A stretch of DNA of 64,000 bases from Actinospica sp035493475 (GTDB lineage: Bacteria; Actinomycetota; Actinomycetes; Streptomycetales; Catenulisporaceae). Position numbers and translations under genes: made by a program. Of this stretch, positions 33,436 through 42,968 are shown piece by piece. The notes under the pieces were generated by a model. It was not told the origin of the DNA and did no database searches. It saw only the letters and a program-made list of their open reading frames with translations. Numbering within the stretch: the stretch's first letter is position 1; every line of letters begins with the position of its first letter. The DNA lies in contig DATJIF010000123.1 of the NCBI GenBank assembly GCA_035493475.1, positions 62,001 through 126,000 of the forward strand, given 5' to 3'.

Positions 33436-36400
33436 TGGTACGGTCCTCCCGCTCCTGAGCTCAGCACTTTCATGGTCTCGCGGATCTGCGCCAGGTTCTC
33501 GCCGATGCCCGTCTCGGTCGGGTCGAGGCGGCCCGCCTCGATCAGCAGCCGTTCCGCGTCGAGGAGTTCGGGCAGGAAGTTCGCGCGCTGGGCCGGGTTG
33601 AGGTCGATCTGCCTGCGGTGGAAGCCCATCACGGTGTCGTAGACCTGCGTGTGCTTGGCGACGCCGCGGTTGTTGAGTTCGGTCGAGAGCATGCGGCGGC
33701 CGTCGGGCACGAGCGCCATGATCGCCTCGGCGTCGGGCAGCGAGTTGCGGTCCAGGTGCTTCCTGGCGACCTCGAGGCACAGCATGTACGCCTCCCAGAG
33801 CAGGTCGGGGACGCGTTCGGCGTCCGGGTTCCAGATCCGCGCGTGCTCCAGCAGGCGGATGCTCTCGTCCGGGGCGATGTCGAAGTTGAACACGCCGAGC
33901 TCGATGTAGTACTCGGCGATCGTCTGGACTTCCGAGAGGTGCCCCTGACCCGGCGTGCACATCGGCGCGAGGATGTCGACGTACCGGATCGCGGATCGGA
34001 CGATGTATTCAGCCATCCGCCTGTCTGGCGAGCCGTGCGTGGACTGCAGCCACGCGTTGTGCCACTCCAGCGCGACCCGAAGCACGTCCTTGAGGTCGAG
34101 GCCGAGTTGGGCGACTATCTCCACCTCTTCGATCGCCGCGCCGTAGTCGGTGACGACTGTCTTGGCGCGTCTCTTGGCCGGCGTGCGGTCGGTGAGACGG
34201 AGCTGCCCGGCGGCTACGCGTTCGGCGCCCCATTCCTCCAGCAGCGCCATCGCACGCTCGCTGATCGGGGCGAACTCGGAGTCGACCCCGATGCGTGCGG
34301 CGATGTCCGCGAAGTCGCCTGCCACGAGGCTCCTGGTCGCCGCTGCTCCGTGCCGCACGCTGTCGAGGCTGTGCACGTGCGCGCGCACGGCGTGGAGGTC
34401 GGGTTGCGCCAGGGATTCGGTCAGCAGGGCCTTCTGGCGCACTAGGAGCTCGTCGATCAGTTGCGTACGGAGCTGAGTCTCGGCTTCCGTCGCGTGCGGG
34501 CGTTCTCCGAAGAGTTTCCGCAGCGCGGGCTCCGCGAGCAGCAGCATCCACAGCGCCATCGCGGAGATCCCAGCCGGCGCGGCGGCCGCGGTTCCCGGCG
34601 GCCGGGCGAACGCGTCCTCGCGGCTCAGCACGGCGATGGTGTGCCAGAGTTCGATGTCGCCGCCCGTGACCGCGAGCCGCCACTGGCCGAGGATCTGCTC
34701 ACGCTGGTCCGCGTCGAGCGCCGCGCAGAGCTCGGAGTTCGACGTGATCAGCTCGTTCAGGCTCTGATACCGGCCCGGCCGCTGCCAGCCGAGGACGGGC
34801 GACTCGGGGAACAGGCTGCTGACGAGCTTCTGGACCCGCTCGTCCGCCTCCAACTGCCGCAGGATCCGCTCTGCGGGTTCGGGCACGTAGGTGGCGGCCG
34901 TCCGCAGGTACCCGAACATCTCCTCCCGGCGGCCGCCGAGGTGGGCGAGGACTGCGCGGTGGCAGAGGAATCCGCCGTATTCCGCACGCAGTCGCGGGAG
35001 CCGGATTGTGTCGGCGCGCGCATCGTCCAGCGCGCGCAGCCACAGCCTGTCCGCGGTGTCGAATTCGTTGACGACGGTGGCGTATTGGGCCACGGGGTGA
35101 TTGCCCAGACCGCCGGGCTCGCCAGCGTTGGCCGCGACGCGCAGGACCGTCGGTGCGAGGGCGGCGGCGGACGCGTCGCGCTTGCTGCCCTGCTGCTTGG
35201 TGATCTGCGTGCACAGGGCCGCCAACGCGCGTTCGAGGTCGACGAGATCGCTGACGTCAGCCGTCCGAACCGCGCGCAGGAGCATTTCCGCGGCGGCTTC
35301 GTCGTTCCCGACGGCGCCCATCGCCGCAGCCAGTGCGAGTGCTGATTCAGCTCGTGCGGACATCTCGATGGGCAGCGATTCCGGCAACTGGCCGCGATCC
35401 AGCGCGTCCGCGAGCAGGGCGGCGAGGACCTGGTACTCCGGCCGAGGATCAGAACTCTGACCAGCCGTGGCGGATCGCAGGATTCGTACGGCCTCGGACC
35501 GCTGTTCGGATGCGTTCCCGTTCCGGCCGAGTACCGTGCGCGTGGCGGTCAATGCGATCAGCGGGTCCTGCGATGCCTCAGTGCTCTCGCCGCGTGCGTG
35601 GAGAGCAGCGCACGCTGTGGCACGTCGCGCGGTCGTCTGAATCTCGGGCACCGGAACACGTTTGGCGATTCCGGTGAGTAGCGTCGCAGTCTGTTCGCAG
35701 ATCGCAGGATCCGTAGTCAGCAGCGCGACGCGGAGCAGTGCCTCGGCTAGGGCAATACATACGTCCGGTTCCGGGGGAGCCTGCAAAGCCCAGTCGGAGA
35801 TGGTCTTGAGTAGCCACGAATCCACCGTCTCGGGGGCGAGCACCAGCCGTCCGAAGCCGAGTTGCCGCGCCGTCCACGGCTGCGCGGCGAAATCGTGCCA
35901 GGGCAAGGCGTTGTCGGCGCTCGGAACGGTGAGGAACTGCCTGGCCGCGGATGTTAGCGACGTGGTGTCGAAGCGATCAGGCGCACGCTGCGCCGCGATG
36001 GTCAGCGCATTGACTGCCAGCTCAGCCCGAGACGTCGCCCGCCCGGCCGGTTCGAGCGCCCACAACGCGGCGGCGTCCCGAAGCGCGAGCAGCCCGAGTG
36101 CGTAGTCCGCGTGCGCGCTGCCCTCCTCGGCCAACGCCTCGAACCGTTGGACCGCCTGGGAGAGTTCGCCGGTTCGGATGTCGGTCCACGCGCGGGTCAG
36201 CTCGGCTTTCGGCCCGGTAACGCCGTGCACGAGCTGCCGAGCCTCGTCCGACTTGCCGTCGTCGAGCGCGTCCACCGCGAGAATCAGCGCGGCACGCTTC
36301 CTGCCGAGGGCGAGCGAGCGGCGCAGCATCTGCCGGGCCCGCTCGGGACCGAAGGGGCGCACGGCCAGTCCCGTCCACAGCAGGCGCTCGGCAGCGGGCA

Positions 36401-37844
36401 GTCGGGCGAACAGCGGCTGGCGGATCAGTCCGTCGAGCGCGCGGTAGTCGTCTCGGGCGACGGCGACTCCGAGCGCCGTGCGCAGCGCCTCGAACAGGTC
36501 GGGGCGGGTCGCGCCGTGCAGGCTCAACGGAATCAGGTTCAGCGACACCGAGGACGCACCCTGTCCGGCCAACGCCTCGCGCGCGTGGGCCACGTCCCGG
36601 AACGCGGCGGGCACGACGGGAACGAACTCAGGCGTGGCCTGCCCCGGAAGCGCATCGTGCAGCACGCAGCCGAGCGCCCAACTCCCGGGCTGACCGGCCA
36701 GCACGAGAGCGGTCGCCCAGACAGCCTCAGCGTCCTGACAGAGCAGATGCGCCCAGGCTGCGTGGTAGAGCGCGTCGGGATCGGAGAGGCCGCTCATCGG
36801 CAGGGGCGCGAGGTACTGCTGCGCCTGCCCCGCCTCGCCGTCCAGGAGATGCGTACGGCCGACCGCATAGTGCAGCCACGGTCCGGTGTCGCGTCCCGGC
36901 GCGATTCCGGCGAGCCACGCCGCGGTCTGCGGAGGCGTATCGCCCGGCACTTCGATCTCGGTCAGGCTCCGCGGCGAGTCGAGCCAGGCGAGCTGCCGGC
37001 AGAGCGCGAGCAGTTCCGTGCAGCGCGGGTTCAACGACGTGGCAGCCATCGCCGCGGAGACCGCCGCCGTGAACTCCCGTGCGTGCATGTGCGCCGCGAT
37101 CACCCCGCGCAGCGCCTCCGTGTCGAACGCCTCATGTCCGTGCGCGGCCTGGAAAAGCGGCAGTGCGGCCCGCGGACGTCCGTTGAGCAGCAGTTCGCCG
37201 AGGGCCAGCGCGAAGGTCGCGTCCACTCGCGGCACCCGCTCGCCGAGCTTCGACGCGAGCGAATACGCCTGGCCGAGCCGGTGGTCCCCGTCGTCGAAAC
37301 CGACCCGGAGGACGCGGTCGATCAGCGTCATGACCTCGGGCATCGGCGCCGGGAGCAGCGCGACGTCGGCGTACACGGCGAGCTGGTCCTCACCGACCGC
37401 GCCGAACCCGGCCAGCGTCACCGCCGCGCTGCGCCGCACGTCATCGGCGACGAGTGAAGACCAGTACAGGCCCGTGAGCAGCCGATACGCACGCTGCCGG
37501 TCCGCACTCGTACGCCGCGCGAGCGACGCCTCGATCAGCGGCGACCACGCTTCCGTCAGGTTCGCTCCCGACGCGATCGCCAACTGCTCGCCGACGGTGC
37601 TGAGCTGATCGAGGTCGTCATCGGTCAGCATCCCGGTGAAACGTTCGTCGAGGACGGACTGCTGGAACGGAAGCCACAGCCGCGCCGCGTCCGCGGACAG
37701 GCGATCGAAGCGCCGGTAGAGCGAGCGCAGCCGGTCGAGCGCGCGGGCCGGGTCGGGCTGGGTGAGGGCGGCAGCCCAGGCGTTCTCCAGACGTCCCGTG
37801 CGGCTGAAGTACCGGCCGAAGGATCGCTCGGGCTCCGTCGTCAT
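33432..37844 (-). CDS. Very large helical-repeat (alpha-solenoid) protein
   Basis: 1470 residues, no recognised catalytic motif. It is leucine/alanine-rich with many short paired helices and irregular TPR-like units, such as LALGELLLNGRPRAALPLFQAAH and ADYALGLLALRDAAALW, throughout. No signal peptide, P-loop, or transmembrane run. It looks like a soluble scaffold. It overlaps the J-like gene by 4 bp; the ATG at 37844 sits after GGGCAGG. A TTG start at 37862 is possible. Divergent from a serine hydrolase. Function unknown. Confidence 0.75.
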   Translation of the reverse strand: MTTEPERSFGRYFSRTGRLENAWAAALTQPDPARALDRLRSLYRRFDRLSADAARLWLPFQQSVLDERFTGMLTDDDLDQLSTVGEQLAIASGANLTEAWSPLIEASLARRTSADRQRAYRLLTGLYWSSLVADDVRRSAAVTLAGFGAVGEDQLAVYADVALLPAPMPEVMTLIDRVLRVGFDDGDHRLGQAYSLASKLGERVPRVDATFALALGELLLNGRPRAALPLFQAAHGHEAFDTEALRGVIAAHMHAREFTAAVSAAMAATSLNPRCTELLALCRQLAWLDSPRSLTEIEVPGDTPPQTAAWLAGIAPGRDTGPWLHYAVGRTHLLDGEAGQAQQYLAPLPMSGLSDPDALYHAAWAHLLCQDAEAVWATALVLAGQPGSWALGCVLHDALPGQATPEFVPVVPAAFRDVAHAREALAGQGASSVSLNLIPLSLHGATRPDLFEALRTALGVAVARDDYRALDGLIRQPLFARLPAAERLLWTGLAVRPFGPERARQMLRRSLALGRKRAALILAVDALDDGKSDEARQLVHGVTGPKAELTRAWTDIRTGELSQAVQRFEALAEEGSAHADYALGLLALRDAAALWALEPAGRATSRAELAVNALTIAAQRAPDRFDTTSLTSAARQFLTVPSADNALPWHDFAAQPWTARQLGFGRLVLAPETVDSWLLKTISDWALQAPPEPDVCIALAEALLRVALLTTDPAICEQTATLLTGIAKRVPVPEIQTTARRATACAALHARGESTEASQDPLIALTATRTVLGRNGNASEQRSEAVRILRSATAGQSSDPRPEYQVLAALLADALDRGQLPESLPIEMSARAESALALAAAMGAVGNDEAAAEMLLRAVRTADVSDLVDLERALAALCTQITKQQGSKRDASAAALAPTVLRVAANAGEPGGLGNHPVAQYATVVNEFDTADRLWLRALDDARADTIRLPRLRAEYGGFLCHRAVLAHLGGRREEMFGYLRTAATYVPEPAERILRQLEADERVQKLVSSLFPESPVLGWQRPGRYQSLNELITSNSELCAALDADQREQILGQWRLAVTGGDIELWHTIAVLSREDAFARPPGTAAAAPAGISAMALWMLLLAEPALRKLFGERPHATEAETQLRTQLIDELLVRQKALLTESLAQPDLHAVRAHVHSLDSVRHGAAATRSLVAGDFADIAARIGVDSEFAPISERAMALLEEWGAERVAAGQLRLTDRTPAKRRAKTVVTDYGAAIEEVEIVAQLGLDLKDVLRVALEWHNAWLQSTHGSPDRRMAEYIVRSAIRYVDILAPMCTPGQGHLSEVQTIAEYYIELGVFNFDIAPDESIRLLEHARIWNPDAERVPDLLWEAYMLCLEVARKHLDRNSLPDAEAIMALVPDGRRMLSTELNNRGVAKHTQVYDTVMGFHRRQIDLNPAQRANFLPELLDAERLLIEAGRLDPTETGIGENLAQIRETMKVLSSGAGGPYQ

Positions 37845-37969
37845 ATCCTGCCCGCAATCCAATCCGTTCGCCCTTCCGTCGCTGCTCGCAGGTTACCGCA
37901 CGTCGACATATCGATCTTGGGCGAGATATTCGCTGGGGCCTGAACAGGCGATCCCTATACCGTACGGGG

Positions 37970-39412
37970 ATGCCTTCGCAGCCTGCGCTCCTCCCGCGCT
38001 CGACCCCGTCAGCAGAAGGGGTCTCCTCCCGCGCACTCGTCGCGCTGCTGGACCGGCTCGAGGAACGATCCGTCGAATGCCACTCGATCATGGTCGTGCG
38101 GCACGGCCGGGTCGTCGCCGAGGGCTGGTGGGCGCCGTACTCGGCCGAGCGTCCGCACCTTCTCTACTCGCTGACCAAGTCCTTCACCTCGACCGCCGTC
38201 GGGCTGGCCATCACCGACGGACTGCTCTCGTTGGACGATCGCGTGGTGGACGTGCTGCCCGACCGCGTACCCGCCGACGTCTCGGAGCAGGGCAAGCGCA
38301 TCACCGTCCACCACCTGCTGTCCATGACAGCCGGGCACCCCGAGGACACTCTCGCCGAGGCCTGGGAGCTGGAGCCCGACGACCTGGTGAAGGGCTTCCT
38401 GCGCCTCCCGTTCGCCGTCGCCGAGGGGAAGCAGCACACGTACGACAACTCGACCACGTACATCCTGGCCCGGATGGTCGAGCGGGTCACGGGCCGTGGC
38501 CTCCCGGAATACCTGGACGAGCGCCTGTTCAAGCCGATGGGCATCGACCACGCCGAATGGGACCGCGTGGCGAGCGGCGCAGCCTTCGGATTCCACGGAC
38601 TGATCCTGCGCACCGAAGCCGTCGCGGCGTTCGGCGAACTGCTGCTGCGCGGAGGCACGTGGGGTGACCGCCAGCTCGTCCCGCGCGAATGGGTGGAGCT
38701 CGCGACCAGCCGACACTTCGATTCCGTCTCGTACAAGGATGACGAATCGGACGACATCGACTTCACCTGCGGCTACGGATATCAGTTCTGGATGTCGCGC
38801 CACGGCTACCACGGCAGCGGCGCCTACGGCCAGCAGTGCATGGTCGTCGCGTCGCACGATCTCGTCGTCGCCGCGACCGCCCAGACTGAGGTCCAGGACC
38901 TGATCAGCGCCGTATGGGACTGCCTGCTCCCCGGCATGGACCGGCCGGACAGCCCCGTGGACGACGAGATCCTCGCCGACCGCCTGAGCCAACTGTCGAT
39001 GCCAATACCGTCGGGTACCTCGGACTCCGGCCGTACTGCCATCGCGAGACTCGACGCCTCCGCCGAGGACTCCGCCCTCCCCGACCGCACCACCGTGACC
39101 CTCGAACCCACCAGCGGCGGCTGGCTCGTACGCTTCGGCTCGCCTTCCGACTCGCTCTTCGACCTCGAGGTCGGCCACGGCAGTTGGCGGGAAAGCTCCC
39201 CGCTCGGCCGCCCCGTAGTCGCCGCCGGAGCCTGGCAGGGGACCACGTTCGTCGCCTACCTCTACGTCATCACCACCCCGCACCGCGTCCGCCTCGTCAT
39301 CGACGCCGAGGCCGGGACCGCGTCGGCGACCTGGAGCACGCCGCCGCTGACCACTCCCGACCTGGAGCTACATCTGCGGTCACCGCTGATCACGAGGCCC
39401 GACGTCGCCTAG
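37970..39412 (+). CDS. Serine hydrolase, class C beta-lactamase fold
   Basis: 480 residues. SLTK (Ser67-Lys70) is the SxxK nucleophile; Tyr158 in YDN gives YxN. GYGYQFWMSRHGYHGSGAYGQ is the region of the third motif. No signal peptide, so it may act on cytoplasmic esters. The last ~110 residues form a beta domain. A TATACC box nine bases before the ATG suggests a leaderless transcript. Confidence 0.88.
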   Translation: MPSQPALLPRSTPSAEGVSSRALVALLDRLEERSVECHSIMVVRHGRVVAEGWWAPYSAERPHLLYSLTKSFTSTAVGLAITDGLLSLDDRVVDVLPDRVPADVSEQGKRITVHHLLSMTAGHPEDTLAEAWELEPDDLVKGFLRLPFAVAEGKQHTYDNSTTYILARMVERVTGRGLPEYLDERLFKPMGIDHAEWDRVASGAAFGFHGLILRTEAVAAFGELLLRGGTWGDRQLVPREWVELATSRHFDSVSYKDDESDDIDFTCGYGYQFWMSRHGYHGSGAYGQQCMVVASHDLVVAATAQTEVQDLISAVWDCLLPGMDRPDSPVDDEILADRLSQLSMPIPSGTSDSGRTAIARLDASAEDSALPDRTTVTLEPTSGGWLVRFGSPSDSLFDLEVGHGSWRESSPLGRPVVAAGAWQGTTFVAYLYVITTPHRVRLVIDAEAGTASATWSTPPLTTPDLELHLRSPLITRPDVA

Positions 39413-39492
39413 GCGATCGGTGGGCTCTGGCCGGTGGCGTCGCCAGCAACTTGCTCGCCACGCCTTGAGGATCTCGGCGGCCTGTGCTTCAT

Positions 39493-39540
39493 GGCGATCG
39501 GGGCGCGTCCGACTCGCTGGAGTTCGACTCCCCGATCGCC
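39493..39540. terminator. Large inverted repeat between convergent genes
   Basis: Eleven-base perfect arms GGCGATCGGGG (39493-39503) and CCCCGATCGCC (39530-39540), with an inner ACTC/GAGT pairing. It lies in a 218-bp gap between the stop codons of two convergent genes and may terminate both. The rest of the gap shows nothing I can support. Confidence 0.5.
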
Positions 39541-39630
39541 GACCAGGACGTGGTCCCGGCCCGACCAATACTCCGTTCCCTCCACGGCTGGAACGTACTA
39601 CGGTGCCGGGGCCGCAGCGAACGTGCCGCC

Positions 39631-40350
39631 TCAGGTGAGGATCAGGCCGCCGTCGACGGTGAGCACGGTGCCGGTGACGAACTGGTTCTCCATCAGGTAG
39701 AGGTGTGCGGCGGCGATCTGCCGCGGCTCGCCGACCGTGCCGGTGAGGGCGCGCTGCGCGAAGCTGTCGAATATCGCCGCGCGCTGCGGTTCGGGGACGC
39801 CGTCCCACAGCGGGGTGCGGACGGCGCCGGAGCGGACTGCGTTGACGCGGACGGGGGCGAGGTCGGCGGCCAGGCCACGCGTCAGGCCCTCGGTGGCCGC
39901 GGATCCGGCGGAGGCGAGGGCGGCGCCGCGGACCGGGCGGATGCCGACCGTGCCCGACGTGAGCGTGATCGAGCCGCCGGGGCGGATGCGCGGGGCCGCG
40001 TACTTGGCGACGGCGACGGCTCCCCAGAACCGCACGTCGAAGGTGCGGCGGGCGTCGTCGAGGGCGAGTTCCGCGAGCGTGCGGCGGTCGGCCTGATCGC
40101 CCGCGGTGAAGACCACGTGGTCGAGTTCCCCGACGTGGCCGAACAGGTCGGCGACGGCCGCCTCGTCGCGCACGTCGAGCGCCACGCCGTCGCACGACTC
40201 CGGAAGTTCGGCGAGCGCGGCGTCCACGCGCTCCTTGCTGCTCGACGCGATCGTGACGACGGCGCCCGCCCCCGCCGCCGCGTGGGCCGTGGCCAGTCCC
40301 ATGCCGGAACTGCCGCCGAGGACGACGATGCGCTGACCGGTGAGTGCCAT
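39631..40350 (-). CDS. Atypical SDR lacking canonical YxxxK
   Basis: 239 residues. NADP loop LGGSSGMGLATAHAAAGAGA and DVRDEAAV, NAVRSGAVRTP and TVDGG at the end show an SDR fold. At the active site, Ser in TSGTVGIRPVRG is present but the usual YxxxK reads AGSAATEGLTRG, so the catalytic Tyr and Lys are missing. Such variants are known; they may have another chemistry. GGAGGAG precedes the ATG. Divergent from a TetR gene with two operators between. Confidence 0.88.
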   Translation of the reverse strand: MALTGQRIVVLGGSSGMGLATAHAAAGAGAVVTIASSSKERVDAALAELPESCDGVALDVRDEAAVADLFGHVGELDHVVFTAGDQADRRTLAELALDDARRTFDVRFWGAVAVAKYAAPRIRPGGSITLTSGTVGIRPVRGAALASAGSAATEGLTRGLAADLAPVRVNAVRSGAVRTPLWDGVPEPQRAAIFDSFAQRALTGTVGEPRQIAAAHLYLMENQFVTGTVLTVDGGLILT

Positions 40351-40372
40351 GGTGCTCCTCCTGGATCCGAGC

Positions 40373-40424
40373 TGATGACTCTTTGAGACATCACCGTAGC
40401 ACCTGATGCCCCACTGAGTCATCA
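40373..40424. promoter_or_regulatory. Two TetR operators, TGATG-N11-CATCA
   Basis: Sites at 40373-40393 and 40404-40424, each with perfect TGATG/CATCA ends 11 bp apart, with centres 31 bp apart (about three helical turns). They lie between the divergent SDR and TetR genes. The outer halves TGATGACTC and GAGTCATCA form a further 9-bp inverted repeat. Confidence 0.75.
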
Positions 40425-40441
40425 CCGCTAGAATTCCGGTC

Positions 40442-41011
40442 ATGCCGCGTTGGGAGCAGGGAGCAGAGGAACGGCTGCGGGAAGCCGCGCTGGAGCTGTT
40501 CACGGAGCACGGGTACGAGAACGTCACCGTCGCGCAGATCACCGACCGCGCCGGGCTCACCCGGCGCACGTTCTCCCGCTACTTCGCCGACAAGCGCGAC
40601 GTCCTCTTCGCCGGCTCGGACCAGCTCCCGGCTGCCCTGGCCGCCGCCGTGACGACGGCCGACACCGCGCTCACCCCTTTCGAAGCCCTACTCGACGCCC
40701 TCGAAACCGTCGGCGACGTCGTCGCCGGCCGCGTCGCCCCCCACGCCGCCCAACGCCAGGCCATCGTCGACGGCAGCACCGAACTCCAGGAACGCGGCCG
40801 CACCAAGTTCGCCGCCGTAGCCGACGCCCTGAGCGCCGCCCTCCGACAACGCGGCGCCGCCCCGGCCACGGCAGGTCTCCTGGCCGACGTCGGCGTGGCC
40901 GTCTTCCGCACCGCCTTCACCCGCTGGGCCGCCGACCCGACCGCCGCCCCCTACTCCGTCCACGCCCGCGAAGCCGCCGACGAACTCGCCGCCGCATTCA
41001 TCCGGCGCTGA
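40442..41011 (+). CDS. TetR-family transcriptional regulator
   Basis: 189 residues. HTH: ALELFTEHGYENVTVAQITDRAGLTRRTFSRYFADKRDVLFAGSD, of the AcrR/MftR-like sub-type. ATG at 40442 with the conserved domain close after it. Divergent from the SDR gene; the two TGATG-N11-CATCA sites are its likely operators. Confidence 0.92.
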   Translation: MPRWEQGAEERLREAALELFTEHGYENVTVAQITDRAGLTRRTFSRYFADKRDVLFAGSDQLPAALAAAVTTADTALTPFEALLDALETVGDVVAGRVAPHAAQRQAIVDGSTELQERGRTKFAAVADALSAALRQRGAAPATAGLLADVGVAVFRTAFTRWAADPTAAPYSVHAREAADELAAAFIRR

Positions 41012-41020
41012 CAGGGCGTA

Positions 41021-41047
41021 GCCCCCGAACCCGTGGGGCTCGGGGGC
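41021..41047. terminator. Hairpin between convergent genes
   Basis: GCCCCCGA (41021-41028) and TCGGGGGC (41040-41047) form an 8-bp stem. It lies between the stop codons of tetR and the surface-protein gene. Confidence 0.65.
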
Positions 41048-41075
41048 GACGCCGGTCTGCTGCTACTGCTGCTGT

Positions 41076-42959
41076 TTACCAGTGGTGGCCGCTGTGCCTG
41101 CGCATGTCGCCGCTCGGACGGGGAGTGGCGGTCATGCTCGGGGTCGGGGCGGGGGAGGACTGGCCGCCGGCTGCGGCCAGGGCGCAGGCGGTCTGCGCGG
41201 TGGCGTTGGCCATGGTCACGCACTTCTCGGCCGGGTTGCCGGCGCCGGCGGTGACCGGGTTGACGCGTTGGGCGAAGACGGCGGCGACCACGACTCCGTT
41301 GCCGTCGGTGGCGAGGGAGGAGACCGGGTTGGTCAGGCCGAAGTTCTGGCAGTTGAGGTTGCCGAACGACTGTTGCAGCCGCATCGCCAGGAAGGTGAAC
41401 AGGTTGCTCGCCGCGGCGGCGGACGGGGTCGTCTGGTTGATCAGCAGGTTGACGTCCTGCTGGAGCCGGACCGACTGGATGCTGTCCATGTCGCCGCAGT
41501 ACGTGGCCGCCGAGGTGCCCGCCGGGAGCGGCGGCTGGTCGACGCCGGCGCGGTAGAGGTTCGTCTTGGTCTGGCTGGTGGCGCCGTTGACCAGGGTCAT
41601 CGGGTCGTTCACCGGGACCAGTGCGAGCGGGTTCGCCGGGAACGCGTTGGCCTGGATCTCGTCGAGGCCGAGCGAGGTGCTCATGGTGCCGGGGCTGCCG
41701 AGGTTGGGCGCGGTCCACGGCGTGCAGTGCAGGGCCGGGTCGACGAAGTTGTTCAGCAGCGCGTTGTCGCTCGGGTTGGCCAGGGTGACCGCGCCGGGCA
41801 GCGCCGCCGTGTTCGCCGCGTTGTCCTGGGCGGTCTGGCCGTTCGCGGTGGCGAGGTAGTCGGTGGTCACGTTGTCGCTCTGGTCCTGGTCGATCAGCGC
41901 GAAGTTGCGCGTCGTCAGGCAGGACTGGCCGTCGACGGCCGTGCCGGGCGCGGGGACGTGGACCATGCCGGCCGCGATGCCCTGCTTGACCGCGGCGAAG
42001 AACGCCGGGGTGTTGCAGTACGCGAACTGGCTGAAGACCGAGGCGCCCAGGCCGTTGACGCAGTTGCCCGAGGCCAGGCTGCCGCCGGAGTCCTGCAGCG
42101 TCAGGTTGGTGGCGTTGAAGCCGAACCAGATGCCTACGACGGCGTTGGCCGGGAGCGTCGGGACGACGGTCGCCGCGGCGGGCGTGGTGCCCTGGTCGAT
42201 GACGAGCGGGTCGTACACGCTGATCGTGCCGGTCGCCGGATCATAGACGCTGGCCTGTACGAAGGCGCTCTGGTTCACGTTCGTCTCGTGGCACGGACCC
42301 ATCGCGGCGTTGGTCGCGACGAACTGGTACGGCGTGGCCAGGCCCTGCGCGGTGAGCGGGTTGGCGGGCACGACGAGGGTGCAGTTCGGGTTCGGCGTCG
42401 CGGCGGCCACGGCCGTCGTGGTGGCCGTCGCGGAGGCGGACGTGGTCGTCGTGGCGGTGGCCGTCGTGGTCGCGTTGGCGCACGTCGTGGTCGCGGTGGT
42501 CGGTGCCGCGCTCGTCGGGGTCGTACCGGACGCGGTGGTGGACGTCGTCGTGCCGGCCGCCGTCGTGCTCGGCGATGCGGTGGCCGAGGTCGACGCGCTC
42601 GCGGTGTTCGACGTGCCGGTCATGCCGGTCGTGGTCGCCGTGCCGGACGCGGCGGTGGAGACCGAGACCGTCGCCGTCGGGGACGCCGCCGCGGTCGTCG
42701 CCGTCGATGCCGCCGCCGTCGTCGCGGACGCCGTGGAGCAGACCGGCGGGGGCTGATGGTGGTGGCGGCCGCCGGGCGCGGCGATGGCGTATCCGGCCAG
42801 TGCTATGCCCACGATGGGCAGTCCCGCGACGACCAGTGCGAGCTTCTTGGTGCGCCAGCTGCGCAGCTTCTGCCGGGCCTGGCGCGACTCGCTCCGGGTG
42901 GGTTGCCGCAGCGGCCGGGGTTCGTTCGGGTCTTCCCGATGGGAACGCGATGAGGTCAT
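41076..42959 (-). CDS. N-terminally anchored extracellular protein with Ala/Thr/Ser-rich stalk
   Basis: 627 residues. A basic cytoplasmic N-terminus, one hydrophobic helix at about 40-60, then a low-complexity Thr/Ala/Ser stretch at ~75-190, then a globular domain with many Asn/Asp and cysteines (NCTLVV, GPCHE, NCVNG, AYCNT, SCLTT, HCTPW, TYCGD, LNCQN, EKCVT). No known catalytic motif. It is translated 9 bp after the companion gene, so both are likely one operon. Probably a cell-surface protein. Confidence 0.75.
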   Translation of the reverse strand: MTSSRSHREDPNEPRPLRQPTRSESRQARQKLRSWRTKKLALVVAGLPIVGIALAGYAIAAPGGRHHHQPPPVCSTASATTAAASTATTAAASPTATVSVSTAASGTATTTGMTGTSNTASASTSATASPSTTAAGTTTSTTASGTTPTSAAPTTATTTCANATTTATATTTTSASATATTTAVAAATPNPNCTLVVPANPLTAQGLATPYQFVATNAAMGPCHETNVNQSAFVQASVYDPATGTISVYDPLVIDQGTTPAAATVVPTLPANAVVGIWFGFNATNLTLQDSGGSLASGNCVNGLGASVFSQFAYCNTPAFFAAVKQGIAAGMVHVPAPGTAVDGQSCLTTRNFALIDQDQSDNVTTDYLATANGQTAQDNAANTAALPGAVTLANPSDNALLNNFVDPALHCTPWTAPNLGSPGTMSTSLGLDEIQANAFPANPLALVPVNDPMTLVNGATSQTKTNLYRAGVDQPPLPAGTSAATYCGDMDSIQSVRLQQDVNLLINQTTPSAAAASNLFTFLAMRLQQSFGNLNCQNFGLTNPVSSLATDGNGVVVAAVFAQRVNPVTAGAGNPAEKCVTMANATAQTACALAAAGGQSSPAPTPSMTATPRPSGDMRRHSGHHW

Positions 42960-42968
42960 CAGGTGCTC

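Noticed and set aside
37970..39412. Secreted beta-lactamase conferring resistance
   Set aside because: No signal peptide and only the general SxxK/YxN fold; an esterase-like role is as likely.
41082..42953. 623-codon forward frame opposite the Ala/Thr-rich surface gene
   Set aside because: Mirror of low-complexity codons; the Arg/Gly-rich translation has no domains.
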